64,000 nucleotides of DNA from RUG023 sp900315435 (GCA_902788205.1 CADAJJ010000008.1:1-64000); one strand, 5' to 3'; shown: positions 23,978 through 33,156, counted from the stretch's first letter. A program made the numbers and translations. Notes: generated by a model from the sequence alone, not told the origin.

Positions 23978-25441
23978 ATGTGTCCGAATTTTGATGTCGT
24001 GATTGTCGGAGGGGGCGTGGTCGGTTCCGCCATCGCTAGGGAATTGGCCCGCTACAAGCTGACCATCGCCGTCCTGGAGAAGAACCTGGACGTCTGCATG
24101 GAGACCAGCGGCCGCAATACCGGGGTGGTCCACGGAGGCTTCGCCTACGATGCCGGCTCCTTGAAGGCCAAGCTTTGCGTGCAGGGCAACCGCATGATGG
24201 GGGAACTTTCCGAGGAACTGGGTTTTGCCTTCCGCAGGTGCGGCAAGGTGCTGGTGGGCAACACGGAGGCGGAATATCAGTCTCTGCTGAAGACTCTGCG
24301 CCAAGGCGAGCAGAATGGAGCGCGAGGGCTCCGGATGGTGGATGGAAAGGAGCTCCATGCCCTCGTGCCCTCGGTCGAGGGGCGTTTCGCGCTCTATTCC
24401 CCGGACAGCGGTATCGTCGATTCCTTCGGACTGACCATCGCATTGGCCGAGAACGCGGCAGCCAACGGGGTCCGGTATTTCCTAGGGCGGGAAGTGCGGA
24501 ACATCAGGCGGGCCGATGGTAGTTGGTATGTCGAGGCTGGGGGCGGGGTATGCTGTCAGGCCCGCTGGGTCATCAACGCCGCAGGCCTGGGAGCAAAGCG
24601 GATCAGCGACCTGCTTGGCATCACCGGCTACCATGTGGTCGCCAGCAAGGACGACTACATCATCCTCGACAACCGGCTGGGCGATTTGGTGCCCATGCCC
24701 ATCTATACCGTGCCGAGCAACACCTATATGGGCATCCACGTTTCCTGTACTACCGACGGGAATGTCCTGCTTGGCCCCACCGCCGAGACATCGGACAACT
24801 TCTCCTACTACGGGACGGAGCAGAAGAATCTCGACATGCTCTATGAGAGCGCCATGGCGCTCTGGCCCCATTTCACACGGGGCGATTATATCCGCACCTA
24901 CTCGGGCATCCTCCCCAAACTGGTTGACGAGGAAGGAAAGATCCAGGATTTCAAGATCGAGATCAGGGACCAGCAGGCTCCGCATGCCGTCAACCTGGTC
25001 GGCATCGAGTCCCCTGGCCTTACCGCTTCCATCCCGATCGCGAAGATGGTGGTGGAGATGGTCAAGGAACGGGAGCGATTGGAGCGAAACCCCGCCTTCA
25101 TCCCGGAACGGAAGGAGCCCAAGCCTTTCCGGCTGATGACGAAGGAGGAACAGGCCGAGGCAGTCAGGAAGAATCCGGATTACGGGGAACTGGTCTGCCG
25201 TTGCCAGCAGGTCTCCAAGGCGGAAATCCTGCGGGCGATCCACAACCCGATCGGAGCGCGGACCATGGTGTCGGTCAAGTATCGGAGCCGGGCGATGATG
25301 GGGCGTTGCCAGGGTGGCTACTGCCAGATGCGGATTGCCCGGCTGCTGGAGGAAGAGGCGCATCTCAAGGATACCGAACTGACCTACGAAAGGCCGGGTT
25401 CATGGCTGTTTACGGGAAAAGTGAGGGGTGAGGAGCAATGA
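23978..25441 (+). CDS. FAD-dependent dehydrogenase, GlpA-like with BFD-type iron-sulfur domain
   Basis: A 487-residue flavoprotein. The FAD-binding motif VVIVGGGVVGSAIARELA is at residues 6-23. A DAO-type catalytic domain follows to about 370. The C-terminal BFD-like [2Fe-2S] domain shows CRC and then GRCQGGYCQM with four cysteines near 405-455. It is similar to anaerobic glycerol-3-phosphate dehydrogenase subunit A. The ATG at 23978 follows GAGG with a 6-nt spacer; two earlier start codons do not. It overlaps the next gene by ATGA. The exact substrate (glycerol-3-phosphate or another hydroxy acid) is not fixed, since no glycerol kinase or facilitator is nearby. Confidence 0.8.
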   Translation: MCPNFDVVIVGGGVVGSAIARELARYKLTIAVLEKNLDVCMETSGRNTGVVHGGFAYDAGSLKAKLCVQGNRMMGELSEELGFAFRRCGKVLVGNTEAEYQSLLKTLRQGEQNGARGLRMVDGKELHALVPSVEGRFALYSPDSGIVDSFGLTIALAENAAANGVRYFLGREVRNIRRADGSWYVEAGGGVCCQARWVINAAGLGAKRISDLLGITGYHVVASKDDYIILDNRLGDLVPMPIYTVPSNTYMGIHVSCTTDGNVLLGPTAETSDNFSYYGTEQKNLDMLYESAMALWPHFTRGDYIRTYSGILPKLVDEEGKIQDFKIEIRDQQAPHAVNLVGIESPGLTASIPIAKMVVEMVKERERLERNPAFIPERKEPKPFRLMTKEEQAEAVRKNPDYGELVCRCQQVSKAEILRAIHNPIGARTMVSVKYRSRAMMGRCQGGYCQMRIARLLEEEAHLKDTELTYERPGSWLFTGKVRGEEQ

Positions 25442-26673
25442 GAGACATCGACGTGCTGATCATCGGTGGCGGACCAGCGGGCCTTGCCGCGGCAATCGCC
25501 CTGGAGAAGGCGGGGATCCGGAACATCCTGGTTGTCGAGCGGGAGAGACAGCTCGGTGGAATCCTGCGGCAGTGCATCCATGACGGTTTCGGACTGACCC
25601 GGTTTGGGGAGATGCTGAGCGGGCCCGAGTATGCCCAGCGCTTCATCGACGAGGTGGTGGAGCGTAAGGTTCCCTATCTGCTTGGTGCTGCCGTCACCGA
25701 GGTGACACCCCAGCGGCAGGTCACCTATGTCTCCCCTGCGGGAGTGGAGACCGTCCAGGCCAAGGCGGTGGTCTTCGCCATGGGATGCCGCGAGCGCCCT
25801 CGTGGAGCTCTCGCCATCCCCGGAGAGCGTCCCAGCGGAGTCTTCACCGCAGGAACCGCCCAGAACGCGATCAACCTGCAGAACAAGATGGTCGGCAAAG
25901 AGGTGGTGATCCTCGGCAGCGGGGACATCGGCATGATCATGGCCCGTCGCCTGACGCTGGAGGGAGCCCACGTGAAAGGCGTCTATGAGATCCAGCCGAT
26001 TCCCAGCGGGTTGCCCCGGAATATCCAGCAATGCCTGGATGATTACGGGATTCCACTCCACCTCAGCCATACCGTGACGGATATCCACGGAGCATCGAGG
26101 CTGACGGGAGTGACGGTCAGCCAGGTAGATCGGAACCTCAGGCCAATCAAGGGTACCGAGGAGGAGATTCCCTGCGATACGTTGATCCTTTCCGTCGGGC
26201 TGATTCCCGAGAACGAGCTGGCACGGAAGGCCGGCATCACTTTGGACCGGCATACCCATGGCGCGGTTGTGGACCAATGGATGCAGTGCGACAAGCCCGG
26301 TTTTTTCGCCTGCGGAAACGTGCTGCACGTCCATGACCTGGTCGATTTCGTCTCTCTCGAAGCGGAAAAGACCGCCAGCGCCGTAGCCCGCTTCCTCCGC
26401 GAGGGAAGCCTTCCGGCCTGTCCGGTCCAGGTCACCGCGGGAGCAGGGCTGAACCATGTGCTGCCCGCGTCGATTTCCGGTGACGAGGATGTCACCTTCT
26501 CGATGCGCCCATCGGGTAAACTCATTGACGGAACCCTGAAGGTGACGCAAAACGGAAGGGTGCTGTACCAGAAGCGCCTGAGGAAAGCCCTTCCCGCCGT
26601 CATGATCGAGGTGACGGTGAAGCGCCAAGCCTTCCAGAAGGAAGGGAATGTGGAGGTGAGCCTGACATGCTGA
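25438..26673 (+). CDS. NAD(P)/FAD-dependent oxidoreductase, GlpB/HcnB-like
   Basis: A 411-residue pyridine-nucleotide-disulfide-type flavoprotein. VLIIGGGPAGLAAAIALEKAG at the N-terminus binds FAD, and a second dinucleotide site EVVILGSGDIGMIMARRL is near residue 155. The end of the FAD domain is visible as GFFACGNVLHVHDLVD. It is translated from an ATGA overlap with the GlpA-like gene and overlaps the DUF1667 gene by 7 bp, so the three form one tightly coupled complex. It probably passes electrons between the GlpA-like subunit and NAD(P) or quinone. Confidence 0.8.
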   Translation: MRDIDVLIIGGGPAGLAAAIALEKAGIRNILVVERERQLGGILRQCIHDGFGLTRFGEMLSGPEYAQRFIDEVVERKVPYLLGAAVTEVTPQRQVTYVSPAGVETVQAKAVVFAMGCRERPRGALAIPGERPSGVFTAGTAQNAINLQNKMVGKEVVILGSGDIGMIMARRLTLEGAHVKGVYEIQPIPSGLPRNIQQCLDDYGIPLHLSHTVTDIHGASRLTGVTVSQVDRNLRPIKGTEEEIPCDTLILSVGLIPENELARKAGITLDRHTHGAVVDQWMQCDKPGFFACGNVLHVHDLVDFVSLEAEKTASAVARFLREGSLPACPVQVTAGAGLNHVLPASISGDEDVTFSMRPSGKLIDGTLKVTQNGRVLYQKRLRKALPAVMIEVTVKRQAFQKEGNVEVSLTC

Positions 26674-27053
26674 AGACCTTTACCTGTATCCGTTGTCCGA
26701 ACGGGTGCGAAGTGGCTGTAGACACCCAATCGTTCGAGACCCTGGGAAACCTTTGCCCCAAGGGGGCGGAGTACGCCAGGGAGGAATTGACTGGGCCGAT
26801 GCGTACCATCGCCTCCTCGATGCTTGTGGAGGGTGGCGACCATCCGCTGGTCAGCGTCAGGCTGAGCAAGCCTGTTCCCAAGGCCCGGATCTTTCCGGTG
26901 ATGGAACAGATCCGGAAGGCGAAGGCCCAGGCCCCGGTCAAGGCGGGAACGGTGTTGATTCCCGACGTGCTGGGTCTCGGTAGCGACGTGATCGCCACCA
27001 CGAGCGTCGCCAAGGCCTGTCCCGCTGTTGACACGACGTCACGGGAAGGGTGA
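26667..27053 (+). CDS. DUF1667-family small iron-sulfur-like subunit
   Basis: A 128-residue protein with cysteines in CIRCPNGCEV (C-x2-C-x3-C) and NLCPKGAEYA. DUF1667 proteins are regularly encoded with GlpA-like and GlpB-like flavoproteins in Firmicutes and spirochaetes. They are thought to carry a metal centre that links the subunits. The start codon overlaps the previous gene. The last 20 residues (AKACPAVDTTSREG) are not conserved as far as I can tell. Confidence 0.78.
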   Translation: MLKTFTCIRCPNGCEVAVDTQSFETLGNLCPKGAEYAREELTGPMRTIASSMLVEGGDHPLVSVRLSKPVPKARIFPVMEQIRKAKAQAPVKAGTVLIPDVLGLGSDVIATTSVAKACPAVDTTSREG

Positions 27054-27107
27054 ATGTAACGATAGGGCCATGATATCGTGTCCCGATCTTTTCTGTGGGA
27101 GGAATCT

Positions 27108-27623
27108 ATGCATTTCATGGAAGTGGTTGCCAACCGGTTTTCTTGCAAGAAGTATGACGGGTCCAGGCCTGTGGAGCCGGAGAAGCTGCGGGCGGTACTG
27201 GAGGCCGGACGTCTTGCCCCTACGGCGAAGAACCTGCAGGAGCAGCACGTCTATGTCGTGCAGTCCCCCGAGGAACTCGCGAAGATCGACAGCGTCACGC
27301 CGTGCCGGTACGGTGCGCCGACCTGCCTGGTCGTCACCTATGACAAAAACCATGTCTTCACCTATCCTGGCGGCCAGCGCGACTCGGGAGTGGAGGACGC
27401 GGCGATTGTCGCCACCCATATGCTTCTTGCTTCTGCGAATGCGGGATTGGATAGTTGCTGGGTGAACTTCTTCGACCCGGAGAAGGTAAAGGAAGCGCTT
27501 GCCCTTTCCGAAAGCGAGGAGGTGGTGATGATTCTGGACCTCGGCTACGGAGCCGCAGGAACCAAACCGCTGGCGAACCACGCCAGCCGGAAACCGCTCT
27601 CCGAAACGGTTTCGTACCGGTAG
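27108..27623 (+). CDS. Nitroreductase-family flavoprotein
   Basis: A 171-residue FMN-binding protein. The N-terminus VVANRFSCKKYDG and EAGRLAPTAKNLQEQH are the classic FMN phosphate contacts. VATHMLLASANAGLDSCWVNFFD lies in the middle. The short form lacking a long C-terminal arm is common in anaerobes. The ATG at 27108 follows GGGAGG; the upstream frame start is rejected. A hairpin terminator follows directly. The natural substrate is unknown. Confidence 0.88.
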   Translation: MHFMEVVANRFSCKKYDGSRPVEPEKLRAVLEAGRLAPTAKNLQEQHVYVVQSPEELAKIDSVTPCRYGAPTCLVVTYDKNHVFTYPGGQRDSGVEDAAIVATHMLLASANAGLDSCWVNFFDPEKVKEALALSESEEVVMILDLGYGAAGTKPLANHASRKPLSETVSYR

Positions 27624-27631
27624 GCTTCTCG

Positions 27632-27655
27632 GCGGCGTTCCGACAGGAATGCCGC
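27632..27655 (+). terminator. Hairpin terminator of the nitroreductase gene
   Basis: GCGGCGTTCC (27632-27641) pairs with GGAATGCCGC (27646-27655) with one G-T pair and a four-base loop. It is followed by TTGTCCTATTTC. Confidence 0.7.
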
Positions 27656-27725
27656 TTGTCCTATTTCGGGGCGTCGGTGGATTTCTCTGCTTTTGGGCTC
27701 GCGTCATCTGGAAGAAATTCTCATC

Positions 27726-27755
27726 TTGATGTGGTTAGCACTTCCTAACTATACT
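27726..27755 (+). promoter_or_regulatory. Promoter of RND operon 2 with inverted repeat in the spacer
   Basis: TTGATG (27726-27731), an 18-base spacer and TATACT (27750-27755). The spacer holds GTTAG-N6-CTAAC (27734-27749), a likely repressor site. No regulator gene lies next to this operon, unlike operon 1. Confidence 0.5.
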
Positions 27756-27804
27756 GAAGGGGCAGTCGGTTTGCATTCCCGCAACCTGATAGTCTTGGAG
27801 GTCT

Positions 27805-30162
27805 ATGCGGATTACAAGCATCAATGGCGTCTTCCGGAGCATAGGGACGTGGCAAGTCGCCCATCGCTGGCCTTTGCTGGTTGTTACCGTTCTTATCTCG
27901 CTTTTCTGTCTTGCGGGTATCCCCCGTGCCAAATTTTCCAACCAGTCCGACGATTGGTTTGACGACACAGAGAAGGTGAAGGTCGATTCCGACCATTTCA
28001 AGGATATTTTTGGAAATGACGACTCGGTGATGGTGCTGGTGCAGGCCTCTGATGTGTTCGCCCCCGAGGTGCTCCAGGCGATCGACCAGTTGGGGGACGA
28101 GTTGCTTGCCTCCGTTCCTTACGCTGACAAGGTGACCAGCCTTACCACCGTGTCGGTGCCTACCGGAACCGAAGAAGGGTTTGAGGTTTCCAGTCCGTTC
28201 GCCGACGGAATACCTGACGACCCCAAGTTGCTGGCGGAGAAGAAGGCGTTCCTGCTGGGCAAGTCCTCGCTGAAAGACCATCTGGTCAGCAGTGACGCTA
28301 CACAGACATGGGTTGTGCTTTCGCTGTTCCCTTACGACACCGACTCCGAGGAGGCGATGATCAGAGTGGGCGACGCGGCACGCGGTGTGCTTGCGTCGGG
28401 CCGGTATACGAGCAGTCTGTATACGATGAAGGCGACCGGGATGTCCTATACCGAGGCGGAAGAGCATATCGTGGTCGACCACGAGACACGGGTCAGGGTG
28501 ATGGGGGGCTTTGGCGTCATGCTGCTCTGCCTCGTCATTCTTGTCCACTCTCTCCGGGGAGTGGTGATTCCCATCCTTGCCACGTTCCTCGGTATCGGGT
28601 CTGTCTTCGGTCTTTCCGGCTGGCTCGGGGTGGAAGGAAACTCCACTTTGGTCACCTTGCCGATTTTGCTCGGGATGGCCCTTTCGGTAGGCTACGCGAT
28701 CCACCTGATCGATGCCTTCCGCACCCATTTCCGACAAAGCTGCAGGCGGCGCCAGTCGGCGATAGACGCCGTCAGCGAGTGTGGGTGGCCGATTCTCTTT
28801 ACCGTGCTGACAACGATGGTCTCGTTGCTTTCTTTTCTGCTGGCCGACATGAAGCCGATGCGGTGGCTCGGCAGTATATCGGCGGCTGTGGTTCTTGCCG
28901 TCTATCTGTTCGTGATGGTGTTGGTTCCGGTCTTCATGAGTTTCGGCCGGGACAGGGTGCCAAGCCCGGAAGAGGTAGCCACCCAAGGAGCTACCCGGGC
29001 CGATCTGCTCTTCGGCCGTTTCGGACGGGTGGTCATTGCCAGAAGTCCACTTGTCATCGCCATCTCCATAGCGGTCATTGCCTGGTCGATTCCGGGACTG
29101 GCGCGCACGCATGTCAACATGGACTATACGCAGATGATGGGGAAACGGATTCCGTATGTCGCGAGAATGCTTGATATCCTCAATTCCAAACTGGGGAGCC
29201 AGTACAGCTACGATGTGCTGGTCGAATGCCCTCAGGAAGGAGCTTTCAAACAGGCTGGGACGATGGAGGCATTGGACCGGTTTGAGCGCTATCTGGGCGC
29301 TTTGAGCCAGACAAAGGTCACTGACGGCCAGCCCCGTACCACAAGTGTGGTACGCCTGGTCAAAGAGATGCACAGGACTTTGAACGGGGATGATGAGGCC
29401 TGTTACGCGATTCCTGAGGATGACGACCTGCTGTCGCAGGAACTTTTCTTGTACGAGATATCAGATCCCGAAACCTTGTTCGATGAGCTGGACGAGGACT
29501 ATCGGTACGCGCATATCCATGTGGAGCTCAATGGGTACGATGCCAACCAGATTCTCAAGGACATATCCAGTGCCAAGGACTATGGACAAAGCCTTTTCCC
29601 GGGAGCCAAGGTTTCGGTTATCGGGCAGGTGGTCGAGTACGCGGCGATGAACGGCAAGGTGGTCATCGGCGAGCTCAAGTCCTTTGGCGGGTCCTTGGTG
29701 GTTGTCGCCATCCTGCTGATGGTGGTCTTCCAGTCGGTCCTGACCGGTCTGGTCGCCATGATTCCCAACATCGTTCCGGTCCTGCTGGTAGGAGGGGCGA
29801 TGGGGTGGACGAACACGCCGCTGGACATGATGACCATGACCATCATGCCGATGATCCTCGGTATCGCCGTCGATGACACAATCCACCTGACGACCCGTAT
29901 CCGCTTCGAGATGGAGGATGGAACGACGACAGGCGCCATGGCGGTGGAGCGGTCGTTCCGGGAAATCGGCAAGACGATGGGCATGACCACGCTGATTCTC
30001 TGCTCGATGTTCCTCGTCTATTGCTTCAGTCCGATGATGGCTCTTCTTCGTATCGGCGTCCTTTCCATCATCGGTCTTGGCTCCGCTCTCGCGGCCGACT
30101 ACACGCTGACGCCGGTATTGATCAATCTGCTTTCCAAACGCAAAGGAAAGAGGGAGGAGTGA
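27805..30162 (+). CDS. RND/MMPL-family inner-membrane transporter (operon 2)
   Basis: A 785-residue paralogue of the transporter at 1030. The first membrane helix is at residues 22-42 (WPLLVVTVLISLFCLAGI) and a periplasmic domain follows to about 225. The first helix bundle, about 230-385, contains GMALSVGYAIHLIDAF. The second periplasmic domain is shorter than in the operon-1 protein and lacks the PSFGDD repeats. The last bundle contains MPMILGIAVDDTIHLTTRI. GGAGG precedes the ATG. It is followed within 5 nt by a LolA-like gene and then by a barrel gene, in the same order as operon 1. Confidence 0.85.
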   Translation: MRITSINGVFRSIGTWQVAHRWPLLVVTVLISLFCLAGIPRAKFSNQSDDWFDDTEKVKVDSDHFKDIFGNDDSVMVLVQASDVFAPEVLQAIDQLGDELLASVPYADKVTSLTTVSVPTGTEEGFEVSSPFADGIPDDPKLLAEKKAFLLGKSSLKDHLVSSDATQTWVVLSLFPYDTDSEEAMIRVGDAARGVLASGRYTSSLYTMKATGMSYTEAEEHIVVDHETRVRVMGGFGVMLLCLVILVHSLRGVVIPILATFLGIGSVFGLSGWLGVEGNSTLVTLPILLGMALSVGYAIHLIDAFRTHFRQSCRRRQSAIDAVSECGWPILFTVLTTMVSLLSFLLADMKPMRWLGSISAAVVLAVYLFVMVLVPVFMSFGRDRVPSPEEVATQGATRADLLFGRFGRVVIARSPLVIAISIAVIAWSIPGLARTHVNMDYTQMMGKRIPYVARMLDILNSKLGSQYSYDVLVECPQEGAFKQAGTMEALDRFERYLGALSQTKVTDGQPRTTSVVRLVKEMHRTLNGDDEACYAIPEDDDLLSQELFLYEISDPETLFDELDEDYRYAHIHVELNGYDANQILKDISSAKDYGQSLFPGAKVSVIGQVVEYAAMNGKVVIGELKSFGGSLVVVAILLMVVFQSVLTGLVAMIPNIVPVLLVGGAMGWTNTPLDMMTMTIMPMILGIAVDDTIHLTTRIRFEMEDGTTTGAMAVERSFREIGKTMGMTTLILCSMFLVYCFSPMMALLRIGVLSIIGLGSALAADYTLTPVLINLLSKRKGKREE

Positions 30163-30166
30163 AGAA

Positions 30167-30946
30167 ATGCGCAACATCTTGCTGATGGTTGTCCTGCTTG
30201 CCGTCAGGGGCGTTTTCGCCCATGCGGAGCCTTTGACAGGATACGAAATCGCCAAGCGTTCCGACGAGATTCCTGAAGGGACGACCTGTCAGGAGACAGC
30301 GACGATGACACTGGTCAACAAAAAGGGGAAGAGCCGGGTACGGGTCATCTCGATGTCCTCCAAGGACTATGGAGACGTGAAGAAGTCCGTCTTGGTCTTC
30401 TCCCAACCAAAGGACGTGGCAGGAGTGGCTTACCTGATGTTCGAGTGGGACGACGAGGACAGGGACAACGACTGCTGGCTCTACCTTCCTGCCATGAAAA
30501 AGGTCAGGCGAATCAGTGGCTCTGGCAGGGAGGAGGACTTCATGGGAACCGATTTCACCTACGACGACATGGGCGACCGGGGTGTGGAGAAAGATATCTT
30601 TACCTTGCTTGGCGAGGAGGATGTCGATGGACAGCCCTGCTACAAGGTCCAGGCGGTGGCGAAGGACAGTGCCGAACGGAATCCCCGAAGGATCGAATGG
30701 TACCGTACCAGCGATTGCCTGTTGCTCAAGGTGGAGCTCTACGACCGACAGGACATGCTGGAACGGGTGATGGTCTCGGAGGATATCCAGACAATCGACG
30801 GGTACCTGACCATAGGGAAAATGACGATCCAGAACGCGCAGACCGGCCACAAGACCATTCTGGAAATGTCTGACGTAGCCTATGACCAGAGCCTGGACGA
30901 TTCCTTGTTCACGGTGGCGACAATCGAGCGGGGAAACCTCTTGTGA
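30167..30946 (+). CDS. LolA-like periplasmic carrier, operon 2
   Basis: A 259-residue exported protein, paralogous to the one at 3847. The signal peptide ends near residue 20 (GVFAHA). The shared signature appears as WLYLPAMKKVRRISGSG and then FMGTDFTYDDMGD. The C-terminal half carries the QTGHKTILEM segment, matching QTGHSTKLTI in operon 1. It has no lipobox. It overlaps the barrel gene by 4 bp, so translation is coupled. Role as for its paralogue: probable carrier between pump and outer membrane. Confidence 0.8.
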   Translation: MRNILLMVVLLAVRGVFAHAEPLTGYEIAKRSDEIPEGTTCQETATMTLVNKKGKSRVRVISMSSKDYGDVKKSVLVFSQPKDVAGVAYLMFEWDDEDRDNDCWLYLPAMKKVRRISGSGREEDFMGTDFTYDDMGDRGVEKDIFTLLGEEDVDGQPCYKVQAVAKDSAERNPRRIEWYRTSDCLLLKVELYDRQDMLERVMVSEDIQTIDGYLTIGKMTIQNAQTGHKTILEMSDVAYDQSLDDSLFTVATIERGNLL

Positions 30947-32115
30947 GACGCGCCCTGCTGCTTCTTTGGGGGAACCTTTTCCTTGCTTTCCCGCTCTTTC
31001 CCCTCCAGATGGTTCCCAAAGGGAAGGTAGCGGTGGTGCAGGCGGCGGGAAAGGGGGGAAAGATCCGGTCCTCCCTCCTTTCGATGGAAGGCGAGCTTCG
31101 CGTCTCTTCAGGGGAGACCTTGTTCTATGGGGATGGGTCGCTGGAGGTGGACGCGCTGGCCAACCAGACGGACGGTCAGGTCAGGGAAGCCTGGTTCGAC
31201 TACAGCGAGGGCTGGTTCTCCTTCCGTGTCGGACGGCAGATTGCCGCCTGGGGCGAGGCCGACGGGGTAAGGATCACCGATGTGCTTTCCTCCCGTGATC
31301 TCCATACCCTCTATCAGGACGACAAGCTCGCCATCGACGCGCTCAGGCTGACCGGCTCTTGGGCCAGCCATAGCTTCGATTTCTACTGGATTCCCATGTT
31401 CCGCGTCGCCCGGCTTCCCGGGGATGGCAACCCCTTGGCGGAACTTGATGCCTACCGTATCCTTTCCCTCCTTGACCGGCAGGAACCTGAACGGGAACTT
31501 GCCCATGGTTCCTACGCGGTGCGGTTTGCCAGTAGGACACCGATGATTGACTACGCTTTCTACGGATACTGGGGGTACAATGACCTGCCCATCGTGGATA
31601 TCGGAAAAGGAATGGCCGTGTACGAGCGTATGGGCATGGTCGGCTTTGATGCCGATATGCCGGTCGGTTCCTTTGTGTTCCGTATGGAAGGTGCCTGGTA
31701 TCCTTGGCAGGCGCTCCAGCGAAAGGACCTTGGAGGTAGCGAGCGGAGGAACCAGATCCAGGCTCTGGCAGGTATGGACTGGATGCAAGGTGGCTGGTCG
31801 TTGACCCTGCAGTATGCTTGTGATCTGGTTCTAGGGAGGACATCAGGGCTGAATCACGAGCGCTACGAGCACAAGGCGACCATCTCGCTTTCCCGGTCGC
31901 TTTGCGACGACCTGCTCGATCTCTCGCTAGAGGCGGCGGCCGGCCTGAACGACCTTGACAGCGTCTGGCATGCGAGCATGGCATATGACGTCACTGACGA
32001 CCTTGCCATCGAAGGCGGTTGGTACCTGTTCCTGGAAGGACCAGAAAGGACGGGGACATACGGCACGTATCGAGACTATTCCATGGCGTACGCGAAGGCG
32101 ACATACCAGTTCTGA
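30943..32115 (+). CDS. Outer-membrane beta-barrel protein, DUF1302-like, operon 2
   Basis: A 390-residue exported protein that starts with GTG overlapping the LolA-like stop (GTGA). A short signal peptide lies at 1-21. Residues 85-115 read SFRVGRQIAAWGEADGVRIT followed by DVLSSRDL. This is a good match to the G-R-Q-x-x-x-W-G-E-x-D-x-x-x-x-x-D-V-x-x-x-R-D-L motif of DUF1302 barrels. Alternating strands follow and the chain ends in YQF. This supports calling both operons the spirochaetal counterpart of MMPL/DUF1329/DUF1302 sets. Confidence 0.72.
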   Translation: MRRALLLLWGNLFLAFPLFPLQMVPKGKVAVVQAAGKGGKIRSSLLSMEGELRVSSGETLFYGDGSLEVDALANQTDGQVREAWFDYSEGWFSFRVGRQIAAWGEADGVRITDVLSSRDLHTLYQDDKLAIDALRLTGSWASHSFDFYWIPMFRVARLPGDGNPLAELDAYRILSLLDRQEPERELAHGSYAVRFASRTPMIDYAFYGYWGYNDLPIVDIGKGMAVYERMGMVGFDADMPVGSFVFRMEGAWYPWQALQRKDLGGSERRNQIQALAGMDWMQGGWSLTLQYACDLVLGRTSGLNHERYEHKATISLSRSLCDDLLDLSLEAAAGLNDLDSVWHASMAYDVTDDLAIEGGWYLFLEGPERTGTYGTYRDYSMAYAKATYQF

Positions 32116-32203
32116 AGGTAAAGAATCCTGTAGTTTGGATCCTTGGGCATAGGGACATGCGTGGGAAGCAAAGAACGCCTTACCGTTCCAAGGGGAGTGT
32201 TTC

Positions 32204-32772
32204 ATGCGCCGCACACGGATTCTTCGCATTAGTCTTGCCTTCAGGATCCTCATGCTGGCGAGTTGCGTTTCTACCGAAAGACCGGCCACGGATGGAGGAC
32301 AGGCTTTGTCTACCCAGCCGAGGAGAAGGCCGAGCGATGTTCTTTCCTGACCGCCGCATCCCGCGAGGGTGACATCTCCGCCATGGAGGAACCCGGTCAT
32401 GCCTATCAGACGGTGAAAATTGGCGTACAGGATGACAATCTGGCCTTTTCCCTGCTGAAGCAGTCCGCGGAAAGAGGGTAATGCGATGGATGAGCTCGCG
32501 CTCTTGTATATCCTTGGCGTTGGGACGCCAAAGGCTTATAAAGCCGGTTTCCAATGGTTTCAAACGTGGCGGATTCCGGCGACATGAAGGCACACCGTTA
32601 CCTTGGCTTGCACTACGAACTGGAAATCGGAACTGCAATCAACTACCAGAAGACGGCCGAGTAGTACCAACTGGCGGCTGACCGCGGGGACATCACCGCG
32701 AACTGCCTGCTCGGATCGCTCTATGAACGGGGACTCGGCGTGCCGCAGGACTACGCAAAAGCCATTGTGTGA
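32204..32772 (+). pseudogene. Sel1-repeat lipoprotein, broken by frameshifts and a stop
   Basis: The region starts with a lipoprotein signal (MRRTRILRISLAFRILMLAS and then CVSTE, Cys21). It then changes frame to FLTAASREGDISAMEE and LAFSLLKQSAERG. After another frameshift it reads NAMDELALLYILGVGTPKAY. A third frame gives GDMKAHRYLGLHYELEIGTA and, after an in-frame TAG, YQLAADRGDITANCLLGSLY and ERGLGVPQDYAKAI. These are clear Sel1-like repeats. At least two frameshifts and one stop codon disrupt the gene, so it is a decayed copy. Intact Sel1 lipoproteins bind partner proteins in the envelope. Confidence 0.75.
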
Positions 32773-32949
32773 AGCAAGACTCGTTGAAAGCCGGGCAGCT
32801 GAGGCTGGAAGCGACCGCCCGAGGCTACGGTTTTCCCCAATAACCGCAAGGGTATCGGATTACCGGGGAACTGCCAACGTTGTACTCCCGCCTACAAGAT
32901 GAGAAGAATGGGTACGATGTGAAGAGAAGCCCTGCATTTTATTGGCTCT

Positions 32950-33156
32950 TCACGTTTCCTTGGGGGATAGGGAGCCGAGATCGGGGATGGGAATGGAACG
33001 GATTGTGGTGAAGAAGTAATCGTCGTCGCGGTATCCGTAGCCGATCCGCTTCGCCACCTGTATCCGGTTGTTGAACCCCTCGAGCTTGCCGGTGCTGATG
33101 CTGTGCCGAGGACCTCTTTGCCGTACTGGGTGCATGTGGTAGCGGTGGCAATGCAC
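32950..33156 (-). pseudogene. 3' remnant of an ISL3-type transposase
   Basis: On the minus strand the frame contains HSISTGKLEGFNNRIQVAKR and IGYGYRDDDYFFTTIRS. This is the conserved C-terminal block of ISL3/IS204-type transposases (I-S-x-G-x-x-E-G-x-N-N-x-I-x-x-x-K-R-x-x-Y-G-x-R-D). Nothing upstream in the same direction encodes the rest of the enzyme and no terminal inverted repeats are evident, so this is a fragment of a decayed insertion sequence. Confidence 0.72.
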
